From Gyrodactylus bullatarudis (Eukaryota > Platyhelminthes > Monogenea > Gyrodactylidea > Gyrodactylidae), in the NCBI GenBank assembly GCA_012064415.1, contig SSNU01000247.1, forward strand, positions 152,169-216,168: a stretch of DNA of 64,000 nt. The letters run 5' to 3'. This document shows, piece after piece, positions 24,596-34,586 of this stretch (positions within the stretch are counted from its first letter, which is position 1; each line of letters starts with the position of its first letter). A program made the position numbers and the translations under genes. Under the pieces are notes generated by a model. The model was not told where the DNA came from and searched no databases. It worked only from the letters and a program-made list of their open reading frames with translations.

Positions 24596-26643
24596 TTAAT
24601 TCTGTTTCATCATTGATAGAGATGCAAGTTGACTTTGAATCTGAATAAAATACACAATAATGATCCAAAGTTTGAAAATGGAAATAAAACAAGATACTCA
24701 CAGATGCAAGATAATCATTTTGGCCATTATTCATGATTGGGGTGTTACTCTGAGGTGATGCTGGGGTCTTCTGATAAGTAGAATTAGCTGTTGTACTAAA
24801 TAGACTGCCCAGTTGGCCAAGGTCATGACTGTGAGTGTTTATTGAGCCGGTGTTTGGCGAGGACAAGCTGTTCAGTCCGTTGAATTGGCCCATATTTGAG
24901 TTGAGCTGAGATGTTTGCGAAGGGGGAGACTAGAATTAAATAATTTAGTTAGGCAGATTTAGATCAGATCATTCCTATTGGTCCAGGATCATAACCAATC
25001 AGAGATGAATTTTAACAATCAATAAAAATTACTCATCAAATATAATCATAATGGCTTACAGAAAAGTTTGCAAAATCATTTGTCTGATTGGTGGGTGATA
25101 CCGGATTCACAGGGGATGATGATCCAAAGAAGCAGTTTGTCGGCCATGAAACTGGAAATGCCTGATTAACAGCTTGCTGACAGGCGGGGCTTGTTGCATT
25201 TACAGTTGTGGTGGGGGAGAATATTGAACCATATGAAGGTGGTGGATTGGTAGGAGATTTAACAGCCTCTTTGCCCAGTCCAATCCCATGTTGGAAATAA
25301 TCTATTTTTAATCGAATAATAATAATAATAATAATGAGAGTATGAAATGTTGATCGATTTAAGTCAATTTATTGATTATTCAACAAAGAGAAACTTTGTT
25401 AGCAAGTTAAAATATGAAAATTATAGATATTATCAGAGCTGTGAGAAAAATTTCAGTTTAATTCTTGTTCAAATTCTTCATGCCATCTAATGAGGAGAGA
25501 AGTAGAATTTATATGCATAACTCTAGTAGTAGAATTGGAAAGGATATATAGAAAAACCATTTATTATACTTTGTAGATGGGGAGGGGAGTTGGAATGTAA
25601 TCGGTTCTAGTTTTTAGGCTAAAGCAGTAATTAGAAAACAACATCCTACTAATAGGTAAAGTCTTCTGAGACTACGATACAGATTGAGTTGTAATAAACT
25701 CACTTTGGTTATTACCAAACTGATTTGATTGACTTGGCGTGTTGAAGAGAGCAAGAATAGACTCTTTTGACTTTTCAAATGAATCCTGCTTACCACCACT
25801 CGGTGCAGACATAAAGTGTTGACTCATGTTTTCAGAGGGAGTTGTATTGAAAGCAAAATCTAGCCCATCCAAGTCAGAAGAGCTAGTCTTGGCTTGGGGA
25901 GGAACTGTCGTTGTTGGTTTGGTAGCAGGAGCAACCGTAGAGGGAGGTGGGTTAAAGTCCCCAAAGATGTTATCCAGATCATTCATTGTAGATTTTTTGG
26001 CTGTATCCTGAATGTTTGACGAGCGAGGCGTGGAGTTAATTGGTTCTTTGCCAACAGTCGGCTTATTATTTCCAGGTGGACTTTGTATCAAACCAAGAGG
26101 AATATTTGAATTTTGTGGCTTTTGACACTTTTTAAGCTGTGACTGCAACTGTTCCACTTGAGCGTTTATAACCTGAACATCTGGCTTGATTTCCTTAAAG
26201 TTGGGAGCTATATATCGTCTAGTTTCATATTTGCAACGAATAAAAGTCTCTAACGCCTTTGTTGACTGAGGTCGACAATAAGAATCTGTGAGTGTAGCTT
26301 CGTAAATCTCTCTCCCAAGACTATTTCCAACAGCTTTCATCATCTAAAATTTCAATTAGTGTCCATATGTAGCCAGAAATGAAGGATTTTAACTCACGGC
26401 AATCTGCTCGGCGGTCCATGAGTCGAGGGTCACTGATTTCACACGGGAAATATGAACTCCGAGATTTCGATGAATGCCAGCACATCGTATGCACAAGAAT
26501 ACTCCCAAATTTGTGGACGCCCATCGTGGTCCTTTAGCGTCACAGTCGACACAATACTTGTTATCTTCTAGTTTGAGTAAATCCTGAAGAATCTTCAAGT
26601 GAATGTCATTTTTAGACTTTGAATCAGCCTGTTTATTAGCCAT
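24596..26643 (-). CDS. SMAP: SMAP-type ArfGAP (stromal membrane-associated protein)
   Basis: GTPase-activating protein for Arf small GTPases, a family acting in clathrin-linked vesicle traffic at endosomes and the Golgi. I assemble five exons: 26398-26643, 25704-26343, 25060-25301, 24702-24929 and 24596-24640. All junctions are GT-AG and in phase, giving 466 residues, very close to human SMAP1 (467). Residues about 10-125 are the ArfGAP domain: a CX2CX16CX2C zinc finger, then [17 protein letters not shown] with the arginine finger, TAEQIA and YEATL. After this comes a Ser/Pro/Asn-rich tail with DLDNIFGDF and GLDFAF motifs; a canonical LLGLD clathrin box is not seen. Introns are 54, 402, 130 and 61 bp. 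The start ATG at 26643 lies 115 bp from the divergent UNG gene. SMAP1 and SMAP2 cannot be told apart, and the single invertebrate gene is probably ancestral to both. Confidence 0.93.
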
Positions 26644-26758
26644 AATTTATCAGACTTGAATTTACGCCAAAATTATAAGAGTTAAAAGAGGAGAAATGTT
26701 ATTTTTAAATTTGTTTTACTGTTTATGATCATATCAAAAATTTCTTATATAACTGAAA
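26644..26758. promoter_or_regulatory. Shared SMAP/UNG promoter region
   Basis: The 115 bp between the two divergent start codons must hold both 5' untranslated regions and a bidirectional promoter. It is AT-rich, with no clear TATA box in a useful position. This is inferred from the arrangement only. Confidence 0.6.
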
Positions 26759-27592
26759 ATGAACAGCACTCTCGACAGGTTTTTCAAGCCCATCTCTTCG
26801 CCAAAGCCTCTTTCTACCATGTCAACTGCTAAAAAAGGTTACTCATTCACATAATTATCATTTCTAGATGTTCCTAGTGATTTGAGTGAAGATGTGAAAA
26901 AGGTAACTGCCTTGTTATCCGCAGAATGGTTCGATATTCTTCTACCTGTAATTAAAACGCCAAAATTTGATCAACTATGCAAATTTGTAAACGAGGAACG
27001 CTCCAAGAAGACTATATATCCCCCAGAAGATAAAGTTTTCACCTGGAGCACTGCATCAAAAGTCAAAGACATCAAGGTGGTCATCATCGGTCAGGATCCC
27101 TATCATGGACCCGGTCAAGCTCACGGCCTCTGTTTCTCGGTGTTGAAGCCAAAGCCTCCACCTCCTTCACTCATTCATATTTACAAAGAAATAGCCAGCT
27201 GCTTGGGCAAAGAATGGCCAGGTAATAAAGTTCCCTCTTCCGGTGATCTAACATCCTGGGCAGATCAAGGTGTTTTCCTTCTAAATGCTGTCCTAACTGT
27301 TGAAGCTGGCAGGCCCAACTCACACCAGAACAAGGGTTGGGAAGATTTAACCAAATCGGTCTTGAAGCACATTTCCAAGTCGTGTAACAATGTTGTTTTT
27401 ATGTTGTGGGGAGCATTCGCCCAGAAACAAGTCGAATCAATCGATGAAAAGAAGCACCTGGTTCTCAAAGCTGCTCATCCCTCCCCTTTGTCTGCTCACA
27501 AGGGTTTCTTTGGATGTGCTCACTTCAAATTGGCCAATGAGTACTTACAACAGCATAATAGGCCTACAATTGATTGGATGAAAATAGACTAG
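26759..27592 (+). CDS. UNG: Uracil-DNA glycosylase, nuclear-type
   Basis: Removes uracil from DNA, the first step of base excision repair. There are two exons, 26759-26837 and 26868-27592, joined over a 30-nt intron, giving 267 residues (human UNG2 has 313). The water-activating motif GQDPYHGPGQAHG and the DNA-gripping loop HPSPLSAHKGFFG are both intact, as is FLLNAVLTVEAGRPNSH. The family-1 UDG fold therefore fills about residues 45-267. The short first exon adds MNSTLDRFFKPISSPKP, which resembles a PCNA-interacting peptide (QxxLxxFF, here with Asn first) at the place where UNG2 has QKTLYSFF; this suggests a replication-fork form. The intron is needed because read-through meets TAA. AATAAA follows at 27683. 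The gene is divergent with SMAP. Confidence 0.95.
26838..26867 (+). other. 30-nt intron in UNG
   Basis: It begins GTTACTC and ends TTTCTAG. Splicing joins Lys-Lys-G to AT-Val and keeps the frame, while unspliced reading stops inside it. The donor is weak (GTTACT), but no other donor in the exon gives an open frame. Confidence 0.85.
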
Positions 27593-27682
27593 AGACTACT
27601 TCTGAGGTGGGTGATTAATCCGTACAGTTTTAGCAATTTTTTATTTCTGCAAGATTTTGGTGCTATTTTTCCAGTCCTACTA

Positions 27683-27692
27683 AATAAATAAA
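27683..27692 (+). terminator. UNG poly(A) signal
   Basis: Two overlapping AATAAA hexamers about 90 bp beyond the UNG stop codon. Confidence 0.75.
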
Positions 27693-27699
27693 TGTCTTT

Positions 27700-30250
27700 T
27701 CAAGTTTAAAAATACAGAATATCCTACTTCCTGTCATTTTCTCCTCAGTTAAGCATGAAGTTATTGTTTCTCCTCTTCTGTCATTGAGTAACACTAGGTA
27801 ATAAGATTTCTATGCGATACGCAGTATTGCTATTAATAGACTTTCTATTGTGTAATTCTATTGTTTCTAATATTACCAAATTACTCATAAGTAGATTCTT
27901 ACTTAATTCTTACTATTTATTTTGTTAAGTGCTTATTTATTGGACATTGTCAAAAAGTGCATAGTATTTACATGAATTCCATAGATGTATACGGTCGATT
28001 GTCAAATTTCAAATAGTTTTTTTTCTGAAATACTAGTCGTGCGTTTCAGATTTTAAAAACGTTTCTATGAATTTATAGATTGTTGGGGTTATTACCAAAC
28101 CTGAATAGATTTTTTCAATTATTGTATTCCGTATATTAGACATTATAACCCCATCCCCGAAGAACACGAAATGGGATTTGAAGGTTTTCCATTTGCGTAA
28201 TAGCTTTAATTATAGCCAAACCTTCATAAAATAATGCCTACCCCCAAAATTTAATTCAAAACACCTGTTTATGTTTTGAAAATCTCGAACGCACCAATAC
28301 ATTTTGTGAAAAAACTATTTGACACTTGATAATATACCGTATGGATCTACTGAAATCGTGAAAATACTATTTTTGTCAATATCTCTATATTCATAATGTA
28401 ATATCACAATTTCAGAATTCACTAAGCTTGCAGAGTTTCAAGATTTTCAAATATTTAACAAATTAAAAATTTAAAAGATTTTCCAATTTAGACTAGAATT
28501 AGTAAAATTAGCATTTGACAGCTCCACTTATCACTTTTCTTAGTTCAAGTTTACTTGTTCATAGATTGATTCTTTCCACAAATCATTTCGTATCTGGATT
28601 AGACTGTAGATGACACACTTCTCTTGAGTGATTCTAGTTACTCTATTAATTTTTGATGCATTTGATATATTAATTTTAAAAATGTAATGCAAAAGTTTCA
28701 AGTTATCTGGATGCACTGCAAATGGTTGCAGATTGGGTATCATTACATTTTCCATTCATCTCAGCTATACACACATTATACCGTAATTACTGATGATTAA
28801 TTACAAAAACCAATCTGATATTTATCTCTCTCTATCTATCGTTGCTTTTTGGAGGATCTAATATATCTAAACTTGATCAAAGAATCGCCAATAATATATA
28901 ATTACCTTTCTATAGAGTTATTTTTCCTTCACTGCCAAAATTTAGATTACTTTTAGTTTAATCTAGCTTGTTTTAACAATCTTTATTTGTCTTTTCCCCT
29001 CTAACTCTATCTATACTGCTGATCTAATCCAGTTATTTGTATTTCTTTAAGGAGGGCATTTATTTTGAGATTGATCAACAAACATTGGCTTGTTTACACC
29101 CTGACTATAGTTGAACGCATTGAACACTCTTTCCCTGTTCCCTCAAGGTTTCAATTTCAAAAAAAATTAGTTTGTCTTTTATAATCTGTTTTTCTTTCTA
29201 ATACAGATTGACAGGAAACAACCAATAATTACAGTTGCTCCATTCTTTCAACATTTTCCAATGAATACTCCCTCAGATTTGATCTGATATCTCTAATACA
29301 GGCTCCTGCTTTAGTTCAATAATTTGATGGGTGTTATCCAGACTTCTCTTTTTTAATGTCTGCTACCCCTCTTCAATCTGGTCATCATATGTCATTTTTT
29401 CTTTACACTTTCAAGTATCCTCTTTATAGTGGCGAGAGATAATCTTGAAAATTTATTCAAACATAAACTTCTAGTGGAATGAATTTCTCTTCCAAATACA
29501 AGTCTATGATAATTATCTCTTATTCACACTTTTGTCCATCAGATGATAAATCAACAGATAATCTTTCCAAAATTTTAATGTCTTTTATTATTAGATAATT
29601 TCTATAGCTCTTATTTATCATAATTTAGAACACCTTAAGCTATTGTAGCTACTTTGTTATCCTGAGCCAGTCAAGATTGAGATTGTATAAAATCTTTAGG
29701 ATACAACCCCCTTATAATCAGGTTTTAAATAGCAATCACAATTGTGATTAGAGGTTAATTTTAAACTGTCTCACTCTCACTCACTCTAAAGGTCATGTCA
29801 ATAAAAGGTAATAAAATTAGGCCTTACAAGATGATGTTGTATTTTTGACAAAATGCAATTTATGCTATTCAATAATGTATCATTTCTTTCTTTCTTCTTG
29901 CAAATCTGTTGTCTTTTCAAACAAGAGTATAACACAAAAATTGTATCCAACGCTTTGTTCTAATGTGCTTCCCCATTCTTTCTCCTCGTTAGACATTCTC
30001 CCTAAATTAGAGCATGTATATTATATATATAGTAGTAATAATGATGGGAGAATCATGAATAATCCATCATTTGTTACCAGAGAGCGAGAGAGCTGTTAAA
30101 AACAGTATTTATTTAATTTCCCCCTATTGTTATAGAATAAAAAGTTTTGCACTCCTTCTGCCTAAATAATATGTAATTTCAAGTCTTCCTCTCACCATGT
30201 AATGATAATGATACCCGACAATACAAGCTTTTCCGTCCACATGAACATTC
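27700..30250. other. Noncoding gap after UNG
   Basis: AT-rich sequence with no recognisable gene. A 71-codon ATG-started frame at 28540-28755 (-) has no known motif and no splice partners that I can see. Weak microsatellites only. Confidence 0.55.
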
Positions 30251-30252
30251 AT

Positions 30253-30642
30253 TGAAAAATTTTATTGATTTCAAAGATTTGAAGCAGTTATGTGCTGGTA
30301 TTTGGGACCATTAGACTAAGAATTAGACAGTTAAACTTAAAAATTTTGGATCATTCCCCTTCGTGATAATCAACAAATTCAAAATTTGTGATTTCGCACA
30401 ACAATGACGAATATTTGTGAATTTCTACAGCCGGATTCGAATTCTTTGTCTAATGCTGATCTCCAATATCTGGACATACCACTTCAAATCATTGAAATCG
30501 ATAAAAATTTTGAGCACAAAAGTAGAAGAAGCGGATATTTGGTTCATTTTCGAAATTCGAACTAACTTTCCTAAGAAAAATATTGAGTTTTTTGGAAAAG
30601 TACTATGTAAAAATAAATTCTCATCTTTGTGTCAATTAGGTT
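30253..30642. mobile_element. Fold-back MITE copy F, partial
   Basis: The order of motifs matches the complete element: ATTTTATTGATTTCAAAGAT, GAAGCAGTTATGTGCTGGTA, the TCTTTGTCTAAT arm, and a right end TCATCTTTGTGTCAATTAGG. The outer left arm is absent and about 100 bp of the right arm is deleted before AAGAAAAATATTGAGTTTTT. It is moderately diverged. Confidence 0.65.
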
Positions 30643-30649
30643 AATCTTT

Positions 30650-31725
30650 AAAATTGAATTAGCTATGAATTAGGTGAGACAAATAAAATAGTAGTTTTCA
30701 ATGTCCTAATTCATACCATGTATAAGGGTATATGAGATATGGTTTGAACAAATTTATAAGCCTATCGAGATATTTCGTCAAAACTCTGGGATTAGTCAAG
30801 ATGCGTAGAGAAGAGTCTTAGAGTAATCAAGTTTAGGCCTGAAATCTGACATTATACACTGTTTTAACTTCAGTTACATCACAACAATCAGATATTATAG
30901 GTATTATCAGGTTATAGGAATTATTAAATAAGTTTTAAGCTGATTTGGTTTTACAATGATTGCAGTTTTATATGACTGGACAAGAATTCGTGAAAATTCA
31001 GATTTTCCATAACAAAGAAGTATTTCTCTAAACCTCTATAGTCAAATTAGAATCACATGTCTTATTGGGATCCAAAATATCAGTATTTAAATGCTTTGAA
31101 ATTCAAAACCAGATTATTTATTCCTGACCATCTTCATATCAACTGTAAATTTAGTTATTCTTTCAATCTAAATATTTTTGTATTGTACCCTTTTCTTTTG
31201 ACTATACATCCCTATGATTCTGCAAATACACTCAGATACTTTCAAGTGTATTCAGATTATTAACTCATGTACGAGATATCCCCTTTAACTAAGGATGATT
31301 CGATACAAAGAGCTCTCATAATCTCTGAGTAAACTATAAACAGGTATAAGCCCAAATAAGTCTACAACACTACCATCGTTCCTTCATTTTTCCCTTCAAG
31401 TTGAATACTTTTTAGTTTGGAAAAATAATCATTACTTTATTGACATTTTGAATCTTTTTTTTGAAAGGAGGGGTTTGTGTGTGTGTGGGAAAAGAGAACT
31501 TTATTCATGGTGTAATTTGTGAAGCAGGGCTTAATGATGATGATGATGATAAGACTTCCTAGAGTGAATGTGAGAGAGCGATTACATTGCATGTGTCTGC
31601 ATCTGGTGTGTGAGATATTTTTCCTTGATTGATGGATAACATCGTTTATAATAATAAGTTTTAGTTCACCTTGTTTCTACATCAATAATACAAAATATGG
31701 TATTAACAGGTAGTGAAGAAAGTAA
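30650..31725. other. Noncoding gap
   Basis: No gene recognised. It contains a GT run near 31470-31480 and an ATG/GAT run near 31533-31550. The open frame at 31057-31263 is AT-rich and motif-free. Confidence 0.5.
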
Positions 31726-31730
31726 TCTTG

Positions 31731-31736
31731 TTTAAT
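31731..31736 (-). terminator. Possible poly(A) signal of the two-pass membrane gene
   Basis: An ATTAAA variant hexamer on the minus strand, about 55 bp beyond the stop codon at 31791. No AATAAA lies nearer. Confidence 0.4.
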
Positions 31737-31790
31737 AATATTAAATTATTATTGTATTATTTACAAATGAGTTTGTACATTGCATTCCAA

Positions 31791-32772
31791 TTAATCCTGT
31801 AAAATATCTGATGATTGTATAAGCTTACAGCTGAAACAAACCCTTGGAAAGTCTCGAATGAAATCACAACAGGTTATCTCTTGTTCATCGTCCAAATCTC
31901 CGACTAGAATGATACGATTTGACGTAAACCTCATCTCTGACTTGTGGGACAAGTAACAAACGCCAAAGGCCATTATTAATAGTATCATTGCCGATATGAA
32001 TAAAATTAAACTCAACAATTTCCCCTGCTTCATGATGAATGTGACACTGTCAGTTTTCAACGAAGAGGCATCCTCTCCCTCTACAAGGCCAATATGAATG
32101 AACAAAACTAATCCACTTGTCGCCACAAGATACAGACCCAAGACACTGAATATTATTGTGGAAATGTAATAGAATCTTTCGTTGACACTCAAATGCCTCG
32201 TTATTCGCACAACGTCGGGTGGTGGACTTGATATAACATTATAGCCACATCGGTTCATGGACTGTAAGATAGAACACTCCTTCACATCCGACCCTCAGGT
32301 AATCAACATAACAAAACTAACTGTAATCAACTAATAATAAGTAATAATAATGATAATGATGATATCAACAACATATACAAGACATACTGAATCATTTCAA
32401 TTTAAATAACATTTCAAATTAGTATAGACTATTTTCACCTCAAGAAGAATAGAATATCCCTCACGTAATTCGATTGGCCAGAAATGAGGTTAACCAATGG
32501 CAAATCCGGCATAGATAACATACCCCCCCCCCCAAATTAAAATAGTTTATCTCTCACCTGTCTAATGGGATTTACAATTCTTGACCTATTGAGAGCTTCT
32601 TCTACAATACATACGTAGTCTCTTGATCTGTCCTGATCTGGGGCAAAAGTAAACTTGAGATAAACTCAATTGTAAATTTATCTCATATGAGATTATCGAT
32701 CGTCTTCCTAAGCTAAACTATGATGATGATTTCCACATTATCATTAATACACTTACATTTACTAACGAACAT
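31791..32772 (-). CDS. Unrecognised small protein with two membrane segments
   Basis: I do not recognise this family. The last exon (31791-32261) is clear. It encodes VRITRHLSVNERF, a hydrophobic segment (STIIFSVLGLYLVATSGLVL), a short acidic/Ser loop, a second hydrophobic segment (LLSLILFISAMILLIMAFGV) and a Cys-containing tail ending SDILQD. Two more exons are inferred upstream: 32558-32637 (DRSRDYVCIVEEALNRSR), and a 16-bp first exon at 32757-32772 coding MFVSK plus one base. Phases agree at both junctions, giving 188 residues, with introns of 296 and 119 bp. A pyrimidine-rich acceptor (eight T then CAG) sits ten bases before the ATG. If the upstream exons are wrong, an ATG at 32258 would give 155 residues. 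A two-pass endomembrane protein is the most that can be said. Confidence 0.6.
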
Positions 32773-32781
32773 TTTTTCTTG

Positions 32782-32796
32782 CTGAAAAAAAAGAAA
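32782..32796 (-). promoter_or_regulatory. Splice acceptor just before the membrane-protein ATG
   Basis: On the minus strand TTTCTTTTTTTTCAG precedes CAAGAAAAA and the ATG at 32772. It is either the 3' end of a 5'-UTR intron or a spliced-leader acceptor; no upstream donor was identified. Confidence 0.45.
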
Positions 32797-33086
32797 TCTC
32801 GGTTACATAGCAGAATACTAGAGGTAGAGATGCATATTTAGACAGGGGAGATTATTGGTAAGGAAAACTTGTATGGGAATTTGAATTATTATTATTTACC
32901 AAGAGGAAAAAACAATTTACGCAGATTAGCCAGCAATCTTTTTTGTTCCATTTACCAAAAGAAATAGTTTTATGGCAACAAAAATGTCCTCATTCTGACA
33001 TTTATTCAGATTGAGATTCCCTCATCAACCAAAATCAACAATCTCTGACCTAACTTTAAAGAGTAAATGAATCCGATCCGAGCAAT

Positions 33087-33125
33087 TACAGTTAATAACC
33101 ATGAGAGTTTCAGTTTTTCATTCTA
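33087..33125. repeat. Outer inverted repeat, left side of MITE copy G
   Basis: GAGAGTTTCAGTTTTTCATT just outside the MITE is mirrored as AATGAAAAACTGAAACTCTC immediately past its right end (33573-33611). Pairing continues more loosely to CTGTA/TACAG. The palindrome is therefore longer than the usual element. Confidence 0.75.
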
Positions 33126-33572
33126 AACCTAGTTGACATGAAGACGAGAATTTACTATTTTTACAAAAAACTTAATATTTTTCTCCGGATTCACAGGAAA
33201 AAAATAATTTTTTGAATTCGAAAACGGAATGAGCTAATAAGTTGTTGATGTTCAAAAAAAATTCAATCGGACAAAAATTAGACCGTTTTTTTAATATCGA
33301 AAATGCACCAAATTTCCACTTTTTCGAATTTTGAATCCAAAATTTTCATCGATTTCAATGATTCGAAGCAGTTAAGTACTGATATTTAGGATCAACATTT
33401 CCGAAATCAAAAAATTGGCCTAATTTTTGTCAGATTGAATTTTTGAACATCAACAACTTATTAGCTCATTCCGTTTTCGAATTCAAAAAATTATTTTTTT
33501 CCTGTGAATCCGGAGAAAAATATTGAGTTTTTTGTAAAAATAGTAAATTCTCATCCTCATGTCAACTAGGTT
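33126..33572. mobile_element. Fold-back MITE copy G with near-identical arms
   Basis: It has the same ends as the complete copy (AACCTAGTTGACATGAAGAC and CATGTCAACTAGGTT) flanked by TA. About 220 bp of the centre is deleted relative to the 664-bp element. The two arms are far more alike than in other copies (for example GCTAATAAGTTGTTGATGTTC against GAACATCAACAACTTATTAGC), suggesting recent arm copying or a young insertion. It lies between the membrane-protein gene and SCLY. Confidence 0.8.
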
Positions 33573-33785
33573 TAGAATGAAAAACTGAAACTCTCTCGGT
33601 TATTGGCTGTATTAATATTTCTTGAGTTAATTATATTTTTGGGTGAAAAAATATTTAACTCTTTCTTCCATAATTTACACTTTTGACTATAGTCAAATCC
33701 CAATTTAAATGTTGAGAATAGTTTTCAGGTTATTTGCAAGGAAAATCAGGAAATATAGAATGAACAAGTTATTTTTTTAAGGGTT

Positions 33786-34095
33786 TTATATAGATGACAA
33801 TTTTAACAGATAGAAGTCAGCTTGCAAAGTTCTCTTCACATTTTTTTTTGTCCTTCTGTCAACTGATCTAGGGCATAGAGATAGCATCGAGCTTTGACTG
33901 ATTTTTTCCCATCTAATTCCGTTTTCCTCCATTCTCTTTGGCTTCTTCATCAACTGCATACTTGATACTCTCAATAATTCTCGTTTAGAATATTTCTTTT
34001 TATTTGTCGGCTGTATAAACATGTGCATTATATATGCAGCCAGGTCAAGCATATTCCAAAAAATTTTGAGTGGCCATCTATTCGTAAATCTTCTA
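33786..34095 (-). pseudogene. piggyBac transposase fossil, C-terminal part
   Basis: The minus-strand frame reads RRFTNRWPLKIFWNMLDLAA followed by YIMHMFIQ and KYSKRELLRVSSMQLMKKP. This matches the conserved piggyBac-family stretch TRRWPLKVFYNMLDLAAVNAF...ISRREFLLELA near the end of the catalytic domain. A stop at 33786 ends it soon afterwards, before a Cys-rich zinc-binding tail can be recognised. The upstream catalytic aspartate region is not in frame. It is a broken relic of a DNA transposon; a domesticated exon is unlikely because no flanking exons are seen. Confidence 0.7.
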
Positions 34096-34221
34096 CATTA
34101 CAAGGAAAGTTGCTCTTCTCAGAATTGAAATAGTCAAAAGTGTAAAGAGTTTCGTCAAAAATATAATTGACTCTTTTCTTCTGGAATTCTTCACCTCACA
34201 GATAACTTTTAAGACTCCCTA

Positions 34222-34480
34222 GCAATTCAGTTAATCTTGTATTAACAAGTCTCCTTTTGAATTCAGGCTGGCTTTCAGTTAAACAGATTAAATTCAACAA
34301 TAGAAGCACCTAGATTAAACAGATTTCAACAAGAGTTAAATTTCACACGCATCTCTGGCTATATCATTAGGTGCTCGTCAAATGTCAATCTGCTGTGTCG
34401 ACACGCCTGATAAGTAATATGATGAAAATTTGTTGTTACATTTAGCCGTTAAACTTGTTTTTCAAGATTAACTGAATTGC
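34222..34480. repeat. Short inverted-repeat element, about 259 bp
   Basis: GCAATTCAGTTAATCTTG at 34222-34239 is perfectly mirrored by CAAGATTAACTGAATTGC at 34463-34480, and pairing resumes weakly inside (ACAAGT against ACTTGT). It has the size and form of a small MITE downstream of SCLY. No clear target duplication was found. Confidence 0.6.
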
Positions 34481-34530
34481 ATGAATTTCAAGTTGACAAA
34501 GAAATACAAATATTAAGGTACCGATTTCGT

Positions 34531-34536
34531 TTTATT
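34531..34536 (-). terminator. SCLY poly(A) signal
   Basis: AATAAA on the minus strand about 50 bp beyond the SCLY stop codon. Confidence 0.7.
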
Positions 34537-34586
34537 CAATACAAAAGTTTGTAAATTATATATCAAGACACGTGTAATGAAAATGG

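Noticed and set aside
26868..26890. UNG starting within the second exon at a TTG or later codon
   Set aside because: The upstream ATG at 26759 with a 30-nt intron restores an N-terminus resembling UNG2; no ATG exists at the start of exon 2.
28540..28755. 71-codon ATG frame on the minus strand
   Set aside because: No motif, no splice partners and no poly(A) signal in a suitable place; this length is expected by chance in so much noncoding DNA.
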